NCBI RefSeq assembly: GCF_002192695.1
Contig: NZ_MTLG01000052.1
Span: forward strand, 1-64,000
DNA from: Achromobacter xylosoxidans
Lineage (GTDB): Bacteria > Pseudomonadota > Gammaproteobacteria > Burkholderiales > Burkholderiaceae_B
Length of the DNA: 64,000 nucleotides
Reading direction: 5' to 3'
Positions 57,913-64,000 of this stretch are shown piece by piece (the first letter of the stretch is position 1; every line of letters begins with the position of its first letter). Both the position numbers and the translations under genes were made by a program. The notes below the pieces were generated by a model that was not told where the DNA came from, did not search any database, and worked only from the letters and a program-made list of their open reading frames with translations.

Positions 57913-60002
57913 TGCCGTTTTTCAGCGGAGACACGCCCCAGCAATTCAGACTCCGGCTGCGCCGCATCTATGTGCTGTACACGGCGGGCTTTGCGCTGAT
58001 GATCCTCTTGATGGCGCTGGCCGAGATCCTGGGCATGCCGCGCAACTGGATCGGCTATGTGTTCCTGCTGGTCACGGTCAGCTTGTACGCCGGCATCGGC
58101 ATCGTCTGCCGGACCTCGGATCAGGTCGAGTACTACGTGGCCGGCCGGCGGGTGCCGGCGATCTACAACGGCATGGCCACGGCCGCCGACTGGATGTCGG
58201 TGGCTTCCTTCATCGGGGTGGCGGGCACGCTCTACCTGACGGGCTATGGGGGGCTGGCCTACATCATGGGCTGGACCGGTGGCTACGTGCTGGTGGCGAT
58301 GCTGCTGGCGCCTTACCTGCGGCGCTTCGGCCAATACACCATTCCGGACTTCATGGGCGCGCGCTATGGCGGCAACATGCCGCGCCTGGCGGGCGTGGCC
58401 TGCGCGATTCTCTGTTCCTTCACCTACCTGGTGGCGCAGATCTATGGCGTGGGCATCATCACCACGCGCATGACCGGCATTTCCTTCGAACTCGGCATTT
58501 TCGTGGCGCTGGGCGGCATGCTGGTCTGTTCGTTCCTGGGCGGCATGCGCGCGGTCACCTGGACGCAGGTGGGGCAGTACATCATCCTGGTCATCGCCTA
58601 TCTGGTGCCGGTGGTCTGGCTGTCCGTCAAGCACACCAACATGCCTGTGCCGCAGTTGTCGGCCGGCGTGGTGCTGCAGCAGGTCACCGAAAAAGAGGTC
58701 TACCTGCAGAACGACCCGTCCGAAATCGAGGTGCGCCGGCTTTGGCAGGAGCGCGCCGACGAGATGGGCCGCCGGATGGCGGCATTGCCCGAATCCTGGA
58801 CGCTGGAAAAGGACAAGCTGCGCAGCCGGCTGGCGCAGTTGAACGCCAACGACGCGCCCATGGTCGAGATCCGCTCGGCCGAGCGCGAGCTGGCCGGCTA
58901 CCCCGGCAGCGTGGAAGAGGCTCGCATCGCATGGGCGCAGGCCAAGGCCACCTTCGAGGCGCGGGCCGCGCCGGCCACGCCGCATGCGGAACCGTTTCCG
59001 TCCAAAGATCCGGAAGAGCAGCGCAACATGCGCATCAACTTCCTGGCGTTGGTGCTCTGCCTGATGTTGGGCACTGCCGGCATGCCGCACATCCTGATGC
59101 GTTCATACACCACGCCCTCGGTCATCGAGGCGCGCAAGTCGGTGTGTTGGTCGCTGCTGTTCATCCTGCTGCTGTATTTCATGGCGCCAGCGCTGGCGCT
59201 GCTGGTGAAGTACGAGGTCTATACCCAGGTGGTGGGATCCAGCTTTCTCAGCCTGCCCAACTGGGTGCATGCCTGGAGCGCCGTCGACAGCAATCTGCTG
59301 GACGTGACCGACGTCAACCGCGACGGCATCGTGCAGTTGAGCGAGATCAGCATGGGCGCCGACGTGGTGGTGCTGGCCATGCCGGAAATCGGCGGCTTGC
59401 CCTACGTGATTTCGGCCCTGGTGGCGGCGGGCGGCCTGGCCGCGGCGCTGTCTACTGCCGACGGCCTGTTGCTGACCCTGTCCAACTCCCTGTCGCACGA
59501 CATGTGGTACCGCATGGTGTCGCCACGCATGTCGGCCGCGCGCCGCGTGATGGTGTCCAAGATCCTGCTGCTGCTGGTGGCCTTCGGCGCCGCCTGGGTG
59601 GCGGCGCGCAAGCCCGCAGACATCCTGTTCATGGTGTCGGCTGCGTTCTCGTTCGCCGCCTCGTCATTCTTTCCCGCGCTGGTCATGGGCGTGTTCTGGC
59701 GCCGCGCCAACAAATGGGGCGCGACGCTGGGCATGGCGGCGGGGCTGGCGGTGACGTTCTCCTATATGACGCACACGCATCCGTGGCTGCGCGAATGGGT
59801 GCTGGGCATTTCGCGCACGCAGCCGGTGGATCTGTGGTGGGGCATCCAGCCGATCGCGGCGGGCGTGTTCGGCGCGCCGGTGGCTTTCCTGACGATCATC
59901 GTGGTGTCCTTGCTGACGCCGCCGCCCGACCGCGCCACTCTGGCGCTGGTGGACTACCTGCGCCATCCGGGCGCGCCCAAGCCGCAGGGCGAGCGCGTCT
60001 AA
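57912..60002 (+). CDS. Sodium:solute symporter, VC_2705 subfamily
   Basis: A 696-residue SSS-family transporter. The core helices show YYVAGRRVPAIYNGMATAADWMSVASFIG, GYGGLAYIMGWTGGYVLVA and ALSTADGLLLTLSNSLSHDMWY, as in ActP-like carriers. Two soluble insertions stand out. A ~110-residue charged helical stretch runs from about 250 to 370. Residues 467-478 (DVNRDGIVQLSE) form a canonical EF-hand loop, with Asp, Asn, Asp, Gly and Glu in the binding positions. The substrate is unknown; relatives carry acetate or other short carboxylates. Confidence 0.9.
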   Translation: MPFFSGDTPQQFRLRLRRIYVLYTAGFALMILLMALAEILGMPRNWIGYVFLLVTVSLYAGIGIVCRTSDQVEYYVAGRRVPAIYNGMATAADWMSVASFIGVAGTLYLTGYGGLAYIMGWTGGYVLVAMLLAPYLRRFGQYTIPDFMGARYGGNMPRLAGVACAILCSFTYLVAQIYGVGIITTRMTGISFELGIFVALGGMLVCSFLGGMRAVTWTQVGQYIILVIAYLVPVVWLSVKHTNMPVPQLSAGVVLQQVTEKEVYLQNDPSEIEVRRLWQERADEMGRRMAALPESWTLEKDKLRSRLAQLNANDAPMVEIRSAERELAGYPGSVEEARIAWAQAKATFEARAAPATPHAEPFPSKDPEEQRNMRINFLALVLCLMLGTAGMPHILMRSYTTPSVIEARKSVCWSLLFILLLYFMAPALALLVKYEVYTQVVGSSFLSLPNWVHAWSAVDSNLLDVTDVNRDGIVQLSEISMGADVVVLAMPEIGGLPYVISALVAAGGLAAALSTADGLLLTLSNSLSHDMWYRMVSPRMSAARRVMVSKILLLLVAFGAAWVAARKPADILFMVSAAFSFAASSFFPALVMGVFWRRANKWGATLGMAAGLAVTFSYMTHTHPWLREWVLGISRTQPVDLWWGIQPIAAGVFGAPVAFLTIIVVSLLTPPPDRATLALVDYLRHPGAPKPQGERV

Positions 60003-61141
60003 GGCGTTCCGCAGGCGTCGGCGTTGCGGTTTTCCGGGTTGACGCAGGAAGCCCACAGCGCCGCGGGCATGGCTTGCAGCAAGGTATAGGTCTGGCCAGG
60101 CGCCCATAGCCAATGCACGCCGCCCGGCGTCTGGCCGGCGGCGTCCCAGATGCGCTTGCGTTGCGTGGCAGTCATGGTGAATTGCCGGTGGTCGCCGCTA
60201 TTGCCTTGCGCCAATATTTGCGCGGAATCCCGCTTGGCGGCATAGATGCTGGCAAGCCCCTCGGCCGTCTTTTTGGGCCGCACGATGGCCCAATCGTAGT
60301 TGTACGAGTCCAGCTCGGGCGCTTCCCAGGCGGGGCCCGGCAGCACCAGCGCGGGGTAGGGATCCAGGCTTGCGCGGTACGGCAGCCCCAGCACGGGAGG
60401 CTCGTCCGCCCATGTCTGCCGTTGGCGCAGATAGCGTTGCGCCTTGCTGCCCTGGGCGTCATGCGTCACGACTTCAAACGCGTCGCCGGACTGGTCTTGA
60501 TAGGAAATGGTGCGCAGCAGCCGGCCCGCGGCGTCGTGCACGTAGCGGGCCAGGGGCCGGGAGGGCGCCGAGCAATCGTTGGCGCCCAGTTCGGCCAGCC
60601 AGCCGTGGGCGTCGTAGCGCAGGCAGTAGCGCGCCGGCCGGTTGCGGCGGCCGTCCCAGGCGCGCGAGCGTTCCTCGTAGCCAGTCAGCCGGCCGGCGGC
60701 GTCATAGTAGAAGCGCGTTTCAGCGTCTGGCGGGGGCAGCGCGGCCTTGCCCGATTCGCGGGTTTCGTGGACGGCGTTGGCACTGTAACGGGCGATGCCG
60801 CACAAATGCTGGCGGCCGCCGGGAGCGCTTTCCCAGCGCAGCATGGTGGCGCCGATGCGGGCGTGCGGCGCGGCGGCGTAGACGGACCAGTCCACCTGTT
60901 CGGCCCAGATGGTGGCCAAGGCGCGTCCGTCCGTGGCGATGGCGACCTCAGGCAGCCATGAGCGGATGCGCGAGCCGTCCAGCGCCAGCAAGGTATTCGT
61001 GTCGTCCAGGGAAATATCCATCACCCTGGTATGGCGCTGCGCGGACACCGCCAGCGGTTCGCAGAGCGCGCTGGCCAGCCCCGGCGCTGTTGACAGTGCC
61101 GCCAGCGCAAGCAGGCGCCGCCCGGAGTCAAAGCGCGGCAT
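59999..61141 (-). CDS. Exported protein with RHS/YD-type repeats
   Basis: A 380-residue protein with a signal peptide (LLALAALSTAPGLASA). Three YD-like repeats lie in the middle: FYYDAAGRLTGYEER, LRYDAHGWLAELGAND and YVHDAAGRLLRTISYQD. It is far shorter than Rhs toxins and has no polymorphic C-terminal toxin domain that I can recognise. Paired cysteines occur near both ends (LCEPL, SCVNPENRNADACG). Its start overlaps the preceding gene's stop by 14 bp, so the two are probably co-expressed. Function unknown. Confidence 0.75.
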   Translation of the reverse strand: MPRFDSGRRLLALAALSTAPGLASALCEPLAVSAQRHTRVMDISLDDTNTLLALDGSRIRSWLPEVAIATDGRALATIWAEQVDWSVYAAAPHARIGATMLRWESAPGGRQHLCGIARYSANAVHETRESGKAALPPPDAETRFYYDAAGRLTGYEERSRAWDGRRNRPARYCLRYDAHGWLAELGANDCSAPSRPLARYVHDAAGRLLRTISYQDQSGDAFEVVTHDAQGSKAQRYLRQRQTWADEPPVLGLPYRASLDPYPALVLPGPAWEAPELDSYNYDWAIVRPKKTAEGLASIYAAKRDSAQILAQGNSGDHRQFTMTATQRKRIWDAAGQTPGGVHWLWAPGQTYTLLQAMPAALWASCVNPENRNADACGTP

Positions 61142-61775
61142 TGTGCAGGTAGGCGATCAGCCCCCAGAGTTCGCTGCCGACCCCGCCCAGGCGCAAGGCG
61201 TTGTCGCGGGTGTCCATCAGCAGGAAGGGGTAGGCGTTGCGCTCCAGCTTGCCTGGAGGCGGCAGTCTGTAGGGCGTGAAGTGCTCGCCCGACAGCAGGT
61301 AGGTATTGGTCATGTCGCCGACATCCACATGCAGGTACCAGACGGTCAGGTCCGCGGCGTTCAGGGCCGCGTCCGATTCCGGATACAGGCCGCCCTGGCC
61401 GGCGGGGATGGCGCTGTCCAGCACGGCCATGAACACCGCGCGAGGACCGGATTTGGGAAAGTAGGCCCCTTCACCGCTGCGCTGCGTGAACGCTTGGCGG
61501 ATGAATCCCGCGCCGCGCGTACCGGGCACCACCGTGCGGGCGAACAGCGCGTCCAGCTGGGCTTGCGACAAGGGGCCAGGCGTGGCGGACAACAGGTCCA
61601 GGTCCTGCTTGAAGGCGGTCAACCAGGTCCGGTAACGCACGAGCTCGGCCGCGCGGTTGAACTCCTGGGCCAGGGCATCGCCGGCGGGCAGCAGGCCCAG
61701 ACAGCCCAGGCACAGCCAGGCCGCCAGCCAGCGGCGGATCCAGGAACTCGCCGTCGACCCGTCGCGGGGTTTCAA
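61128..61775 (-). CDS. Exported hypothetical protein
   Basis: A 215-residue protein, starting at TTG 61775, which overlaps the SMR transporter stop (TTGA). No in-frame ATG or GTG with a signal peptide is available. The signal is [22 protein letters not shown]. Mature segments such as [33 protein letters not shown] and [30 protein letters not shown] are unfamiliar. The open frame continues upstream inside the transporter gene but without a sensible start. It is coupled to the YD-repeat gene. Function unknown. Confidence 0.65.
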   Translation of the reverse strand: MKPRDGSTASSWIRRWLAAWLCLGCLGLLPAGDALAQEFNRAAELVRYRTWLTAFKQDLDLLSATPGPLSQAQLDALFARTVVPGTRGAGFIRQAFTQRSGEGAYFPKSGPRAVFMAVLDSAIPAGQGGLYPESDAALNAADLTVWYLHVDVGDMTNTYLLSGEHFTPYRLPPPGKLERNAYPFLLMDTRDNALRLGGVGSELWGLIAYLHNAAL

Positions 61776-62097
61776 TGGGAAACGGACTTCGAGAAGACGT
61801 TCATCACCACCACGCCGGCGATGATGAGGCCGATGCCGATGAGAGCGGGCGTGTCCAGGTGCTGCTTGAACAGCACCGCGCCCACGATGGAGATCAGCAC
61901 GATGCCCACGCCGGACCAGATGGCGTAGGCGATGCCCACGGGGATCTCGCGCAGCGTCAGCGACAGGAAGTAGAACGAGATCAGGTAGCCGACCACCGTG
62001 ATGATGGACGGCGTCAGGCGGGTGAAGCCTTCGGACCCCTTGAGCGCGCTGGTCGCGAAGATCTCGGCGATGATGGCCACGCCCAGGTAGAGCCATT

Positions 62098-62101
<4 letters not shown>
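61772..62101 (-). CDS. SMR-family (EmrE-like) multidrug transporter
   Basis: A 109-residue, four-helix drug/proton antiporter subunit: [21 protein letters not shown] includes the essential membrane Glu (E13), followed by [19 protein letters not shown] and [18 protein letters not shown]. The start ATG 62101 overlaps the stop of the Smr-domain gene (ATGA). Confidence 0.93.
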
Positions 62102-63724
<1,623 letters not shown>

Positions 63725-63745
63725 TTAGGTTAACGCCCAATTATA

Positions 63746-64000
63746 ATGAGCCGCATGCCGCGTATCTCGACTGCTTCTCCGCGCGCCTCGCGCAACACCC
63801 GTAACGGGCCTTCCCCCCTGCAGACGCGCTTGTCCGCCCTGCTGCGTGAAGCCCGTTGGATCCTCTTCGCCGCCCTGGCGGCCTGGCTGACGCTGGTGCT
63901 GGCCACCTGGAACTCCGCCGATCCGGGCTGGTCGCATTCCGTCCCCGCCGGCGCCATTCACAACAAGGGCGGGACGCTGGGCGCCTATCTGGCGGATATC
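63746..64000 (+). CDS. ftsK: DNA translocase FtsK, N-terminal part (runs off the window)
   Basis: The first 85 codons, from ATG 63746 (MSRMPRISTAS; ATG 63755 is in frame). After a basic N-terminus the first membrane helix ARWILFAALAAWLTLVLATW appears, followed by NSADPGWSHSVPAGAIHNKGGTLGAYLADI, as in betaproteobacterial FtsK. The location beside trxB fits the Alcaligenaceae gene order. The reading frame is open to the last base. Confidence 0.9.
   Translation, partial: MSRMPRISTASPRASRNTRNGPSPLQTRLSALLREARWILFAALAAWLTLVLATWNSADPGWSHSVPAGAIHNKGGTLGAYLADI

Noticed and set aside
57878-60109. 743-codon open frame overlapping the symporter in another frame
   Set aside because: Arg/Gly/His-rich out-of-frame translation; the symporter frame has the family motifs and the TGATG coupling.

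Overview
The window comes from a high-GC betaproteobacterium, most likely Alcaligenaceae (Achromobacter or an environmental Bordetella). The case rests on gene order: hemH-hrcA-nadK-recN-fur-bamE-dapB-murB, grpE-(thioredoxin-like)-dnaK-dnaJ and trxB next to ftsK. Species cannot be fixed from this sequence alone.

Bases 1 to about 19,129 are the integrase end of an integrative element of the ICEclc type. A large P4-like tyrosine integrase (16954-18885) reads inward, 227 bp from the 3' end of a tRNA-Gly(GCC) gene (19112-19187). The other end lies beyond the left edge. Its cargo, left to right, is: (a) an AraC-type regulator, then an operon behind an FNR-type box, encoding a TorD-like chaperone, a DmsABC-like molybdoenzyme, a multi-cluster ferredoxin and a radical SAM protein; (b) an IS3-family remnant; (c) a leftward operon of a 3-hydroxyacid dehydrogenase-type reductase with LrgA and LrgB; (d) a DUF2231-like membrane protein gene split by a complete IS2-group element with exact 5-bp target duplications, followed by a PQQ-type sorbosone dehydrogenase lipoprotein and a PqqU/YncD-like TonB receptor.

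From 19.2 kb on the sequence looks like core chromosome. 19.4-28 kb holds murB, dapB, bamE, fur, recN, nadK, hrcA, hemH and a small protein with a repeated motif. 27.8-32.1 kb is the heat-shock locus, with sigma-32 promoters visible before grpE and before dnaK. 32-48.6 kb holds a cupin, a DUF4148 repeat protein, an M16 protease, two GNAT acetyltransferases, a MoxR/VWA pair, two c-type cytochromes, DUF1841, icd, an O-antigen ligase-like protein, a chemoreceptor, a DapA-like aldolase and a TorF-like porin. 48.7-57 kb is the kdp potassium system on the minus strand, including two tiny membrane ORFs (KdpF and a 32-residue ORF upstream of it).

57.0-57.6 kb is a dense regulatory interval. It carries KdpE-like repeats on the kdp side, and an NtrC-like palindrome, three perfect inverted repeats and a sigma-54 promoter before a DUF4212/sodium-solute symporter pair. 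The last 4 kb hold two overlapping exported unknowns, an SMR transporter, an Smr-domain protein, trxB, and the first 85 codons of ftsK running off the right edge.

The candidates most worth testing are the molybdoenzyme/radical SAM module, the putative PQQ-scavenging module interrupted by an IS, the NtrC/sigma-54 control of an EF-hand-bearing symporter, and the micro-ORF ahead of kdpF.
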